Shown: piece by piece, positions 54,340 to 63,227 of the stretch
How the letters are laid out: each line of letters starts with the position of its first letter
How positions within the stretch are numbered: the first letter of the stretch is position 1
DNA from: Bradyrhizobium sp. WD16
GTDB taxonomy: Bacteria > Pseudomonadota > Alphaproteobacteria > Rhizobiales > Xanthobacteraceae
DNA: 64,000 bases
Reading direction: 5' to 3'
Assembly (NCBI RefSeq): GCF_024181725.1
Contig: NZ_CP028908.1
Span: forward strand, 3,957,501 to 4,021,500
Translations under genes and position numbers: made by a program
The notes under the pieces: model-generated
Told to the model about the DNA's origin: nothing
Database searches by the model: none
The model's input: only the letters and a program-made list of their open reading frames with translations

Positions 54340-55362
54340 TCAGCCCAAGCGCTGGCGGGCGAGGCGGGCGCCGTCGCCCAGCGCCTTGAGCTTGGCCTCG
54401 GCAATGTCACGGCGCATCGGCGCCATGCCGCAATTGGTGGTCGGGATCAACTGGTCGGCGGGGACGAATTTGAGCACCGCCTCGATGGTGGCGGCGACGT
54501 CCTCGGCGGTCTCGACGGTGTCACGCGCGACATCGATCACCCCGGCCTGTACCACCTTGCCCGGCAGCAGCCGCAGCAGTTCGAGGGGCACCCGCGAATT
54601 GCGGCATTCGATCGCGACCTGCTGGATCGAGCTCGCCGCAATTGCCGGGAAAGTCTCCTCATATTGTCGCCATTCGCCGCCGAGCGTCTCCTTCCAGTCG
54701 GTGTTGGCCTTGATGCCGTAGCCGTAGCAGATGTGGACGGCGGTGGCGCAGGGCAGCCCTTCCGCGGCGCGCTCCAGCGCCTTGATGCCCCAATCGCGGA
54801 CCTCGGCCATGTAGACGTTGAAGGCCGGTTCATCAAACTGGATGAGGTCGACGCCGTCGGCCGCGAGGGCCCGTGCTTCGGTATTGAGCAGTTCGGCGAA
54901 AGCGAAGGCCATTTTGACGCGGTCGCCGTAGTGGTGGTCGGCGATGGTGTCGATGATGGTCATCGGCCCGGGCAACGTGAATTTCAACTTGCGGCCGGTA
55001 TGGGCCCGTGCCGCCCGGGCCTCGAAGGCGTGGACCCGGCCCTTCAGCCGCAGTGGCGCCACGACCTGCGGCACCATCGCCTTATAGCGGTCGGCGCGGA
55101 TCCCCATCTCGACCTTGTGGGCGAAGTCGATGCCCTCGACCGCCTCGAGGAAGCCGTGGACGAAATGCTGGCGCGCCTGTTCGCCCTCGGTGACGATGTC
55201 GATTCCCGCATCTTCCTGAAGCTTGATGGCGAGCAGCGTGGCATCGCGCTTGGCGCTTGCAAGTTCAGCGCCTTGCGCCCGCCACGGCGCCCACAGGCGG
55301 TTCGGCTCGGCGAGCCATCCGGGTTTGGGCAGCGATCCGGCGATGGTGGTGGGAAAGAGCAT
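54340..55362 (-). CDS. Core MetE-like methionine synthase homologue
   Basis: 340 residues: only the C-terminal catalytic barrel of cobalamin-independent methionine synthase. Zinc ligands are recognisable: His and Cys in AVHICYGYG, Glu in VAIECRNS, and Cys in TTNCGMAP. The start FPTTIAGSLPKPGWLAEP is typical of the short form. Short core enzymes take methyl groups from other donors, and some need a partner protein. The donor is unknown here. A worn B-type repeat lies 24 bp upstream of the start, in the promoter region. Confidence 0.85.
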   Translation of the reverse strand: MLFPTTIAGSLPKPGWLAEPNRLWAPWRAQGAELASAKRDATLLAIKLQEDAGIDIVTEGEQARQHFVHGFLEAVEGIDFAHKVEMGIRADRYKAMVPQVVAPLRLKGRVHAFEARAARAHTGRKLKFTLPGPMTIIDTIADHHYGDRVKMAFAFAELLNTEARALAADGVDLIQFDEPAFNVYMAEVRDWGIKALERAAEGLPCATAVHICYGYGIKANTDWKETLGGEWRQYEETFPAIAASSIQQVAIECRNSRVPLELLRLLPGKVVQAGVIDVARDTVETAEDVAATIEAVLKFVPADQLIPTTNCGMAPMRRDIAEAKLKALGDGARLARQRLG

Positions 55363-55385
55363 GGCAGGTTCCGGCGTTGGGTCAG

Positions 55386-55539
55386 CTAGGATCCCGATTT
55401 TAACGTTCGTATCCCTTTGTAGCGAGCACTCATCGTTAGAACCAAAGGGACACCAGTATAGTCATAATTCTAGAGCGTTTTCCCGCGAAGTGGATACCGG
55501 TTCGCGCGAAGAAAACGCGTCGAAACAAAAAAAAACTAG
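55386..55539. repeat. Worn B-L2 repeat followed by another palindrome (E)
   Basis: B-like sequence 55386-55456 (TTAACGTTCGTATCCCTTTG) is followed by an L2-like stretch (TAGTCATAATTCTAG). Then comes palindrome E (55470-55539): CTAGAGCGTTTTC...GAAAACGCG...CTAG, a type common in alphaproteobacterial intergenic DNA. Its right CTAG is the target of the following IS630 element. Confidence 0.75.
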
Positions 55540-56590
55540 AGCAGACTCCGATCAAGGTGGATCATATCCGCATGCGGCGAAGTAGTTTGCGCATTGGGCG
55601 GGCTTGAAGATGTCGGCGCAGGTTTCGAGGGCGCGCATCAGGGCGGCGACAGTTCGCTCGGCGATTTTGCGCAAATGCGCTTTCAGCTTGGAAAACGCCT
55701 TCTCGATCGGGTTCATGTCGGGGCTATAGGGCGGGAGGTAGAGCAGCTCGGCGCCCGCGGCCTCGATCAACTCCTTGACCCGCGGCCCCTTGTGGGCGGA
55801 CAGATTGTCCATGACGACAACGTCGCCTTTCGTGAGGGTAGGAACGAGGCAGTGTTCCACCCAGTCCTCGAACAGGGCGGCGGTGATCGGACGATCATAG
55901 GTCTTCGCCGCCACGAGCCCGCGAAGGCGGATGCCGGCGACGAGCGTGACCGTCTTGTAATGGCCGTGCGGCACGCCGACGCGCAGCCGCCGCCCACGCC
56001 GGCAACGCCCGCCTTTGCGCGCCAAATTGGTCGAGGCGCCCGTTTCGTCGATGAAGACGAGCTTCTCGGGATCGAGATCGAGCTGTCGCTCGAACCATTC
56101 GAGGCGTTGCTTCAGGACGTCCGGCCGCTGCTGCTCCGAGGCGTGTGCGGTCTTTTTTTAAACGTGACGCCATGACGGTCGAAGAAGCGCCACAGCACGG
56201 AACTCGAAAAATGCTCGCCGCAATTCCTGATCAGACGTTCCTGGATCTCCAGCAGGGTGACGTCCGGCGTGCGCCGGATCAGACCCATCAGATAGCCGTG
56301 ATGGGCTTCGATGCGGCCGGAGCGGCGATCGCCTCCAGTCGGCTTCGGCGACATTTCTCCCGTCGTCTCGAATTGCTTGACCCAGCGCACGGCGCTCGCA
56401 ATGCTGACTTCGAAACGCTTCGCCGCCGCATTGCGCGACAGCCCGCCCGAGACGACAGCCTCCACCACTCGTTTGCGAAGATCGTCGGAAAGCGCCATTC
56501 CAGCCGCCTCCATTCTGCGGCAGGAATCATGAATCAGATGTCAGCCGATTCGGGAATCCTGATTCGATTCACATCGCTCGGAGCCTGCTC
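55539..56590 (-). mobile_element. IS630-family element
   Basis: About 1052 bp. The ends are GAGCAGACTCCGATC at the left and, on the other strand, GAGCAGGCTCCGAGC at the right, flanked by TA (55537-55538 and 56591-56592). The right TA is the first TA of an A palindrome. It is a different IS630 subgroup from those at 34110 and 35358. Confidence 0.88.
55552..56498 (-). CDS. IS630-family transposase with programmed frameshift
   Basis: The first frame (from ATG 56498) carries the HTH part MALSDDLRKRVVEAVVSGG and KRFEVSIASAVRWVKQF. The second frame, ending at 55552, carries the DDE core: VFIDETGASTN, VVMDNLSAHKG and YLPPYSPDMNPIEKAFSKLK. They join at a run of seven A on the minus strand (near 56154-56160), after TTT, giving FKKKTAHASEQQRPDVLK in the second frame. 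The two parts are best read as one frameshifted product. Confidence 0.87.
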
Positions 56591-56846
56591 TAGTGCGGTG
56601 GATCTGACGCTCGTTTCAGTATTGCAGCGAGCTCTTCATACGAGCGTCCGATCCAAAACCGCACTAGAATCATATTGATGCTAGTGTGGCGTCTCGCAAT
56701 TGCCTATGCCCTTTGCGGCAAGCCCCTGTAGGCAATTGCGAGACATAAGCCACACTAGCTTTTTGATTTTGCTAGTGTCCCGATGTCTCCGAATGACCGT
56801 GCGAGGGTGAGGCAAACGAAGCGGTAATTCGGAGACGGGACACTAA
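56590..56846. repeat. Palindromic repeat array A-L2-D-L1-C
   Basis: A 56590-56667, L2 56668-56680, D 56681-56758, L1 56759-56771, C 56772-56846. B, which elsewhere follows A-L2, is found beyond an IS5 element at 58973. So D-L1-C and then the IS5 element entered at the L2/B junction. These copies are nearly perfect palindromes. Confidence 0.93.
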
Positions 56847-57600
56847 GGCCTGTCCTCAATTGAGCCAGATGATAACCGCCGCGAGGTGGATTGCGGCGAG
56901 GAAATTTCTGGCGGTTTTGTCGTAGCGGGTAGCGATGGCGCGGTATTGCTTGAGCTTGCAGAAGAAATTCTCGATGAGATGGCGTGCCTTATAGGCGTGC
57001 TTGTCGAAATCGCGCTGGAGCTGCCGGTGGCGCCTGGGCGGGATCACGACCGACTTTCCCCGTGCCAGCAACGGGGCAATCACCCGTTCGTCGGCGTCGA
57101 AGGCCTTGTCTGCCAATAAGGCGTCGGCCGCCATGTCGGGCAGCAGTGCATCGGCGCCCTCCAGATCATGGGCTTGGCCGGGCGTCAGGATGAAGTCCAG
57201 CGGATTGCCCAGGGCATCGACAAGCGCATGGATCTTGGTGCTCAGCCCGCCTTTGCTGCGCCCGATAGCTTGGTTTTCGCCGTCTTTTTTTGTGCGCCGG
57301 CACTGTGCTGATGCGCCCGCACGATCGTGCTGTCGATCATCGCGTACTCATTGTCGGCATCGCTCGCCAGCATCTTAAACAGCTTCTTCCACACCCCGCT
57401 CTTCGTCCAGCGCGAAAAACGCGTATGTATCTTGATCGGATCGCCGAAGCGTTCGGGCAAATCTCGCCAAGGGATCCCGGCTCGATAGCGGTAGATCACC
57501 GCTTCTACAAACAGCCGATTGTCTTTGGCCGTGCCCCCTTGAGGTGGTCCCGGTTGTCTGAACAGATTTTCCGCGTCGATAAGTGGAGGCTCTGCCGGGG

Positions 57601-58428
57601 TTAGGCCGCCGCGCGGAGCGGAGGAAGATCGAAGTAGGCTTGATCCGGGGTGCGGTCGTCAAGGCTCGAATGCGGGCGGCGGCCATTGTAAAAGTCGAGA
57701 TACCGACCAATCGAGCTTCGCGCCTCGCCGACGGTCTCATAGGCTCGCAGATAGACCTCCTCGTATTTGACGCTTTTCCACAGCCTCTCAACGAACACGT
57801 TGTCCCGCCAAGCTCCTTTGCCGTCCATGCTGATGGCGATGCCGTTATCGGCGAGCACGCCGGTGAAGGCCGCGCCAGTGAACTGCGAGCCCTGGTCGGT
57901 GTTGAATATGTCCGGCTTGCCGTGACGCGCGAGAGCATCCTCCAATGTCTCGACACAGAAGGACGCCTCCATCGTAATCGACAATCGCCAGGACAGAACA
58001 CGACGCGTCGCCCAATCGAGCACGGCGGCGAGATAGACGAAGCCGTGGGCCATCGGGATATAGGTGATGTCCATGGCCCAGACCTGGTTCGGTCGCGTGA
58101 TCTCCATGCCGTGCAGCAGATACGGATAGATCTTGTGGCCGGGTTCAGGCTTCGTCGTGCGCGGCCGGCGATAGAGCGCCTCTATCCCCATCCGCCGCAT
58201 CAGCGTCTTCACATGCCGGCGGCCGACCTTGCACCCCCGCAAGGCCAGCAGGCCTCGCAACATACGCGAACCGGCGAAGGGGTATTCCAGGTGCAGCCGA
58301 TCGATCTGTTGCATGATCTCGAGGTCGGCGGGCGATACTGGGCGGGGCAGATAATAAACGCTGCCCCGGCTGATCTTCAAAACCTCTGCCTGCTTGGTGA
58401 TCGACAGATCGTGCTCACGGTCGATCAT
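57601..58428 (-). CDS. IS3-family transposase OrfB (rve/DDE)
   Basis: 275 residues. A short HTH_21 region is followed by the integrase-type core: first Asp in VWAMDITYIP, second Asp in NTDQGSQFTG, and Glu in NVFVERLWKSVKYEEVYL. The ATG overlaps the OrfA stop (ATGA), so in this element OrfB may be made by translational coupling in place of, or besides, a frameshift. The frame appears intact. Confidence 0.95.
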   Translation of the reverse strand: MIDREHDLSITKQAEVLKISRGSVYYLPRPVSPADLEIMQQIDRLHLEYPFAGSRMLRGLLALRGCKVGRRHVKTLMRRMGIEALYRRPRTTKPEPGHKIYPYLLHGMEITRPNQVWAMDITYIPMAHGFVYLAAVLDWATRRVLSWRLSITMEASFCVETLEDALARHGKPDIFNTDQGSQFTGAAFTGVLADNGIAISMDGKGAWRDNVFVERLWKSVKYEEVYLRAYETVGEARSSIGRYLDFYNGRRPHSSLDDRTPDQAYFDLPPLRAAA

Positions 58429-58733
58429 CGCTTTGCGCTCAGCAATCCCGCCTTGGTGAGCGCGCCTTCTAAAAAATCGTTCTCCAGCGTCAGCTCCCCG
58501 ATCTTGGCATGGAGCGACTTCACATCGATCGCGGGGATGGCCGGCGCTCCGCCTCCCGATCCGAAAACCTCAGACGCGCTGCCCTCGAGCTGCGATTTCC
58601 ATGCGGTGATCTGATTGGGGTGAACGTCGAAATGCTCGGCCAGTTGGACGATCGTCCGATCGCCCTTGATGGCGGCCAGAGCCACCTTCGCCTTGAAGGC
58701 CGGTGAGTGGTTCCGGCGGGGTCGTCTCTTCAT
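58425..58733 (-). CDS. IS3-family transposase OrfA
   Basis: 102 residues. The helix-turn-helix is in KAKVALAAIKGDRTIVQLAEHFDVHPNQITAWKSQL, followed by a short coiled coil (IGELTLENDFLEGALTKAG) used for OrfA/OrfAB pairing. It overlaps OrfB by 4 bp. It lies wholly inside the IS5 transposase gene, on the same strand. Confidence 0.95.
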   Translation of the reverse strand: MKRRPRRNHSPAFKAKVALAAIKGDRTIVQLAEHFDVHPNQITAWKSQLEGSASEVFGSGGGAPAIPAIDVKSLHAKIGELTLENDFLEGALTKAGLLSAKR

Positions 58734-58972
58734 GGTCTCTCCTGTTCGCGGCGATTATCGCCGTTGTCAGGCAGAAATTCCACTTATCGTCCTGTCCAGA
58801 TTTCCGGGACCAGCTCACCTACATGCCCTTCACGTCCGGGCAAAATATCCTTGATCCTATCCCATTGATCGTCCCGAAGGGCGTAGCGGCGCATTTGGTC
58901 AGCTCCGAATCAGCTGACCGCCTATGAATCATGCGATAATCTGCTTGGGAATCCTCTAATTGAGGACAGGCT

Positions 58973-59088
58973 CTAGTGTCCCTTTGTTTCCAACGTTCGT
59001 AGAAGCGCCGGCTGTAAAGGAATGCGAACGTTGGAAATGGGACACTAGAGCCTTCGCTCCGATTCCATCGGTGCGGAGAAAGCTCTAG
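58973..59088. repeat. B palindrome followed by a 44-bp palindrome (F)
   Basis: B (58973-59048; CCAACGTTCGTA / GCGAACGTTGG) directly follows the IS5 right end and shares its CTAG with palindrome F (59045-59088: CTAGAGC ... TCCGAT ... ATCGG ... GGAG ... GCTCTAG). F resembles the widespread alphaproteobacterial CTAGAGC palindrome. This closes the 3.7-kb stack begun at 55386. Confidence 0.88.
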
Positions 59089-59232
59089 CCAACAAGAACG
59101 AACCGCCGACGCGCTCCTGCGCGACCAAGACGTGAGAGGCGTTCGGCCTGTTCGACAGGTCTTCAATGCGTGGTTGTGTTTCACCATGGCTTACGCCATG
59201 TTTTCGACTGCGACAATGATGGATCAGATTCC

Positions 59233-60357
59233 ATGAACGACATGAGCCCTGTCCGGCCTGCATCGGTCTCCGCGGTGCTGTTCTCCGGTGAGCGCCGCGA
59301 CTTCGGCCGGCTGGTCCGGCGCGGTGCCCTGCTCGAACTCGCCACCCTCGGCTTCTATCGCTTCTGGCTGGCCACCGATATGCGCCGGCATCTGTGGTCG
59401 CACATCAGCATCGACGGCGACGGCGCCGAGTACACCGGCACGGGAAGGGAGCTCCTGGTCGGCTTCCTGTTCGCGCTCGCCATCCTGCTGCCGATCTATA
59501 TCCTCTACTTCTTTGTCGGCATCGAAGCCGAGCGCGCCAAGGCCTTCGCCAGCATTCCGTTGTTCGTCTTCTTCTATCTGTTCGGCCAGTTCGCCATCTT
59601 CCGCGCCCGGCGCTATCGCGTCACGCGCACGGTGTTTCGCGGCATCCGCTTCTGGATGACCGGTTCGGGGCTCGCCTATGCCGGCCGCGCCTCCTTGTGG
59701 GGGCTGCTGGTAATCGTCTCCCTCGGCTTCGCGCTGCCCTGGCGCGAGGCGTCGCTCGAGCGCTACAAGATGCGGCACACTCTTTACGGCGATCTGCAGG
59801 GCAGTTTCGAAGGCACCGGCCTCGATCTGTTCAAGCGCGGCTGGTGGCTGTGGCTGCTGACGCCGGTGGCGCTGGTGGTCTTTCCGGCCTTGCCGTTCCT
59901 CTATGCTGCCTTCAAGGCCGTGGAGTGGCGCTGGTGGCTGTCGGGATTGCGCTTTGGCGGCGTCAGCGTCGAGGCGCGCCTGTCGCGCACCGCCCTGGTC
60001 GGCCTCTATTGGAAGGTCATCGGCTGGTACTTCCTGGTGATGGTCGCGCTGGTCGCCTACGTCGTCGCCGCCACATTCGCCGTCGGCCAGGCCTCGGGCA
60101 CCGACATGGATGAACTGTTCGCGCCTGGCGGCGGGCATCTGGGCCTGCTGGCGTCGTGGACGGTCGGCTATCTGCTTGCCATTGTCGTCCTCAACATCGT
60201 GGTCCGGGTCTACCTGATCCGCGATCTTTGGGCGCTGCTCTGCGCATCTGTGACGGTGCAGGGCATCGAGGCGGCGGGCGCGGTCTCGGCCAAGGGGCTG
60301 CCGTCGAGTGCGCTCGGCGAAGGGCTCGCCGACGGTCTCGATGTGGCAGGGTTTTGA
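59233..60357 (+). CDS. DUF898 (YjgN-like) membrane protein
   Basis: 374 residues from ATG 59233, with about seven membrane segments. FSGERRDFGRLVRRGALLELATLGFYRFWLATDMRRHLWSH and the later repeat of the same style (YGDLQGSFEGTGLDLFKRGWWLW) are the DUF898 pattern. Function unknown. Its stop overlaps the start of an M48 peptidase (TGATG), so they are co-translated and probably work together. This pair is common in Bradyrhizobiaceae. Confidence 0.88.
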   Translation: MNDMSPVRPASVSAVLFSGERRDFGRLVRRGALLELATLGFYRFWLATDMRRHLWSHISIDGDGAEYTGTGRELLVGFLFALAILLPIYILYFFVGIEAERAKAFASIPLFVFFYLFGQFAIFRARRYRVTRTVFRGIRFWMTGSGLAYAGRASLWGLLVIVSLGFALPWREASLERYKMRHTLYGDLQGSFEGTGLDLFKRGWWLWLLTPVALVVFPALPFLYAAFKAVEWRWWLSGLRFGGVSVEARLSRTALVGLYWKVIGWYFLVMVALVAYVVAATFAVGQASGTDMDELFAPGGGHLGLLASWTVGYLLAIVVLNIVVRVYLIRDLWALLCASVTVQGIEAAGAVSAKGLPSSALGEGLADGLDVAGF

Positions 60358-61445
60358 TGGAGACGGCGAGCGCGCAGCCGCAGCCTGATGCGCCGGCGGC
60401 GGTGTTCTTCGATGGCCTGTCGAGCCGCCGTCACGTCGTGATGCTGTCGATCGTCGACAAGCTGATCATCGCCGCCGACGGCAGCGAACTGGTGGCATGG
60501 AATTTCGCGGCGATCCGCCGCGCCGATGGTCGGCCTGGCGTCTTGCGCCTGAGCAGTACTGAGGCGCCGGCGCTGGCCAGGCTCGAGATCCACGACGGCG
60601 CGCTCGCTGCCGAGGTGCTCGCCCGCTGCCCGCAGGCGGAAGCGGGGGCCGATCGGCGCGGCTACGGCGCCATCATCGGCTGGTCGCTGGCGGCAGCGGC
60701 CTCGATCATGGCCGTCGTGGTGTTCGGGCTGCCGATCATCGCAGATCGCCTGGCGCCGCTCATTCCCGCCGCCGTGGAACGGCGGCTCGGCGACGTCGCC
60801 GAGAAGCAGACCCGCGCCATCTTCGGCGGCAAGGCCTGCGAGGGCGCGGCCGGGCAAGAGGCGCTCGCCGTGCTGGTCGGCCGGCTTCACGACGCCGCGG
60901 GGCTGGCCGGGCCGATCGACGCGTCGGTGCTGAAGACCTCCGTCCCCAACGCCTTTGCCTTGCCGGGCGGCAAGGTCGTCGTGTTGCGCGGTCTGCTCGA
61001 CAAGGCCGAGGATGCCGACGAGCTCGCCGGCGTGCTGGCCCACGAGCTCGGCCATCTCGACCACCGCGACAGCCTGCGTCATGTGATCCACGCCGGCGGC
61101 ACGTCCTTCCTGGTCGGCCTGCTGTTCGGCGACATGTCGGGCTCGGGCGCACTGGTGATCGCCTCGCGCTCGCTGATCGACGCCTCCTATTCCCGCGAGG
61201 TGGAGGACAGTGCCGACAGCTTCGCCATCAGTACGATGCATCGCCTCGGCCGCTCGCCGCGCGGCATGGGCGAACTGATGTTCCGGATCACCGGCAGCCA
61301 GAAGAAGGACAAGCTGTCGATCCTGGCGAGCCATCCGGTGACCGACGACCGGCTCAACCGCATGCGCGCGGAGGATGGACCCGCCAACGGCGAGCCCCTG
61401 CTGACCGCGTCGCAATGGGCCGCGCTGAAGGCGATCTGCGACTGA
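60357..61445 (+). CDS. M48 family zinc metallopeptidase, membrane-anchored
   Basis: 362 residues from ATG 60357. The zinc-binding HExxH is in LAHELGHLDHRDS, with the third ligand Glu in YSREVEDSADSFA. One membrane segment around residues 103-125 precedes the peptidase domain, so catalysis is probably periplasmic. The N-terminal part (about 1-95) is a small cytoplasmic domain beginning with FFDGLSSRRHVV. It is translated with the DUF898 protein, suggesting a joint envelope-quality role; this is inference from position. Confidence 0.9.
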   Translation: METASAQPQPDAPAAVFFDGLSSRRHVVMLSIVDKLIIAADGSELVAWNFAAIRRADGRPGVLRLSSTEAPALARLEIHDGALAAEVLARCPQAEAGADRRGYGAIIGWSLAAAASIMAVVVFGLPIIADRLAPLIPAAVERRLGDVAEKQTRAIFGGKACEGAAGQEALAVLVGRLHDAAGLAGPIDASVLKTSVPNAFALPGGKVVVLRGLLDKAEDADELAGVLAHELGHLDHRDSLRHVIHAGGTSFLVGLLFGDMSGSGALVIASRSLIDASYSREVEDSADSFAISTMHRLGRSPRGMGELMFRITGSQKKDKLSILASHPVTDDRLNRMRAEDGPANGEPLLTASQWAALKAICD

Positions 61446-61463
61446 GCGGTACGGCTCGGGATT

Positions 61464-62375
61464 TCACTTGTACGGCCGCTCCTGCCACCACGGGAAATAG
61501 GACGGCATGTCCGTCGAGACCTTGTCGGTGAAGCGTGCCGGCCGCTTCTCCAGGAAGGCCGTGACGCCCTCGCGCACGTCCGCCGAGGCGCCACGGGAAT
61601 AGATGCCGCGGCTATCGATCTTGTGGGCTTCCATCGGATCATCCGCCCCCAGCATCCGCCACATCATCTGCCGGATCAGCGCCACCGCCACCGGCGCGGT
61701 ATTGTCGGCGATCTCGCGCGCTAGCGCCTGCGCGACCGGCAGCAACTCGGCGGGCGGTACCACCTTGGAGACGAGGCGGCCGGCGAGGGCTTCGGAGGCC
61801 TCGAACACCCGGCCCGAACAGGTCCATTCCAGGGCCTGAGAAATGCCGACGATGCGCGGCAGGAACCAGCTCGAGCAGGCCTCGGGCACGATGCCGCGCC
61901 GGGCGAAGACGAAGCCGAAGCGGGCCGCCTCCGAGGCGAGGCGGATATCCATGGCGAGCTGCATGGTGGCGCCGATGCCGACCGCCGGGCCGTTGACCGC
62001 GGCGATCACCGGCTTGAGGCATTTGAAGATCCGCAAGGTGAGCCGGCCGCCGCCGTCGCGCACCGCCTCGTCGCTCCAATCGACCTCGCCGCTCTCCTTC
62101 ACCGGCGCGGTCTTGCGGTCGGATCGCGCCTTGGCGTCGAAGGTCGTGCCGCCGGCGGAGAGGTCGGCGCCGGCGCAGAAGGCGCGGCCGGCGCCGGTGA
62201 CGATGACGGCGCGGACGTCGTCGTCACGATCGGCGAGGTCGAAGGCGTCGATCAGCTCCGCCTGCATGGTGCGGGTATAGGCGTTGAGCTTGTCGGGCCG
62301 GTTGAGGGTGATGGTGAGGATGTTGTCGGCCACCTCGGTGGCGATCTCCTGATAGCTGCTGGTGCCGCCGGCCAT
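61464..62375 (-). CDS. Enoyl-CoA hydratase/isomerase family protein
   Basis: 303 residues from ATG 62375; the frame is open to 62522 but that lies in the promoter region. Crotonase-fold motifs are clear: ITLNRPDKLNAY, AFCAGADLS (oxyanion hole), and KPVIAAVNGPAVGIGATMQLAMDIRLASE. The Glu in GIVPEACSSWFLPRIVG matches a catalytic glutamate of hydratases. It acts on an acyl-CoA in fatty-acid or aromatic breakdown; the exact substrate is unknown. Confidence 0.88.
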   Translation of the reverse strand: MAGGTSSYQEIATEVADNILTITLNRPDKLNAYTRTMQAELIDAFDLADRDDDVRAVIVTGAGRAFCAGADLSAGGTTFDAKARSDRKTAPVKESGEVDWSDEAVRDGGGRLTLRIFKCLKPVIAAVNGPAVGIGATMQLAMDIRLASEAARFGFVFARRGIVPEACSSWFLPRIVGISQALEWTCSGRVFEASEALAGRLVSKVVPPAELLPVAQALAREIADNTAPVAVALIRQMMWRMLGADDPMEAHKIDSRGIYSRGASADVREGVTAFLEKRPARFTDKVSTDMPSYFPWWQERPYK

Positions 62376-62550
62376 TGGTTTCCCCCCTCGTCTTGCTCGC
62401 TGCTGTGCGCTTGTTCGGGGCCGATGCTGACATGGCGCCACTGCGGCGACAACGCGCCGCCGCTGCGCGCGGCGGCATGGCGCCATGCGGCAGAACAGGG
62501 CGGGGATAGCCATTTCCCGCAAGACGGAAACGCGCTAGAAGCGGGCGCGA

Positions 62551-62637
62551 GCGAACGTGGCGGAACTGGTAGACGCAAGGGACTTAAAATCCCTCGATGG
62601 CAACGTCGTGCGGGTTCGATTCCCGCCGTTCGCACCA
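62551..62637 (+). tRNA. tRNA-Leu (UAA)
   Basis: The acceptor arms GCGAACG and CGTTCGC pair, CCA is encoded, the T arm is GCGGGTTCGATTCCCGC, and a long class II variable arm is present. The anticodon stem AGGGA/TCCCT encloses CTTAAAA, so the anticodon is TAA (62585-62587). Confidence 0.97.
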
Positions 62638-62764
62638 GCCCCTCAGTCTCCGCCAATGCGACTTGCGCGTGTATGGAGCGCCATCGACAACGCCAGCCAT
62701 CAAAAGACCTGCTATAGTTAGAAATGCTGCAGTCGTTCAGACGTGTCAAACCACGGAGAGACGC

Positions 62765-63145
62765 ATGCCCGTTTTCAAGCTGCCGCTGTCTGGAGATGTC
62801 GTTCAATCGATCAGTCCATTCACCGCATTCATGAGCCCGATCGGCAGCCAGTTCGGCCTGATCAATATCACGCTCGGTCAATCGTCCGCTCCGGAGGTCG
62901 AGCAGGATGTGCTGTCCGATGTCGGCACCTACGGCAAGCAGCTTGGCAAGATCGGAGACGCTCTGCTCGTCCTCGTCGAGCGGATGTCGATCACGCCGGC
63001 GTTGACGTCCGAGGAGCGTGCGGCGATCGACGCCTTCAAGGACATGCTGCATCAGATCGCGGAAGTGAAGGAGCGCCATGGCCGGCCGGCGCTCGGCGTG
63101 CGGCCTCATGCCGCGCAGCTTGCCTCGGGACCGGGCGGTCCGTAA
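62765..63145 (+). CDS. Conserved hypothetical protein
   Basis: 126 residues from ATG 62765 with GGAGAGACGC upstream. It is soluble, with an amphipathic helical second half (ALTSEERAAIDAFKDMLHQIAEVKERHG). I recognise no domain. It follows tRNA-Leu by 127 bp and stands alone. A length of 126 and good ribosome site support it being a real gene. Confidence 0.65.
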   Translation: MPVFKLPLSGDVVQSISPFTAFMSPIGSQFGLINITLGQSSAPEVEQDVLSDVGTYGKQLGKIGDALLVLVERMSITPALTSEERAAIDAFKDMLHQIAEVKERHGRPALGVRPHAAQLASGPGGP

Positions 63146-63227
63146 AAGGCCTGCCTCATTCCGGACATGTTCCCGACATGGGTCTGCGCTTTACGCAAAC
63201 TCAACCTGATCTCGTTACGAAGGCCGG

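Larger units (their letters stand above)
57545..58812 (-). mobile_element. IS3-family element inside the IS5 transposase
   Basis: 1268 bp. The inverted repeats are TGGTCCCGGTTGTCTGAACAG-like at the left and TGGTCCCGGAAATCTGGACAG-like at the right. No clear target duplication is visible at its ends (flanks AGC and CCT on the minus strand), so the flank may have changed since insertion. Confidence 0.85.
56856..58894 (-). pseudogene. IS5-family transposase, interrupted by IS3 element
   Basis: The N-terminus (MRRYALRDDQWDRIKDILPGR) starts at 58894 and breaks at 58813 where the IS3 element begins. The rest resumes below 57545 with TAKDNRLFVEAVIYRYRAGIPWRDLPERFG and MIDSTIVRAHQHSAG, then passes a seven-A run (57285-57291) that is the usual frameshift site, and ends with LLADKAFDADERV and the YREK-like region HLIENFFCKLKQYRAIATRYDK. 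It is not functional unless the IS3 insertion is removed. Confidence 0.87.
56846..58972 (-). mobile_element. IS5-family (IS427-like) element interrupted by an IS3-family element
   Basis: Ends AGGCCTGTCCTCAATTGAG (left) and, on the other strand, GAGCCTGTCCTCAATTAGAG (right), flanked by a CTA duplication (56843-56845, 58973-58975). Without the inner 1268-bp IS3 insertion it would be about 860 bp, the usual size. Confidence 0.88.

Noticed and set aside
56590-56846. A CRISPR array
   Set aside because: The repeats are self-palindromes of four kinds with fixed linkers and no unique spacers, and there are no cas genes.
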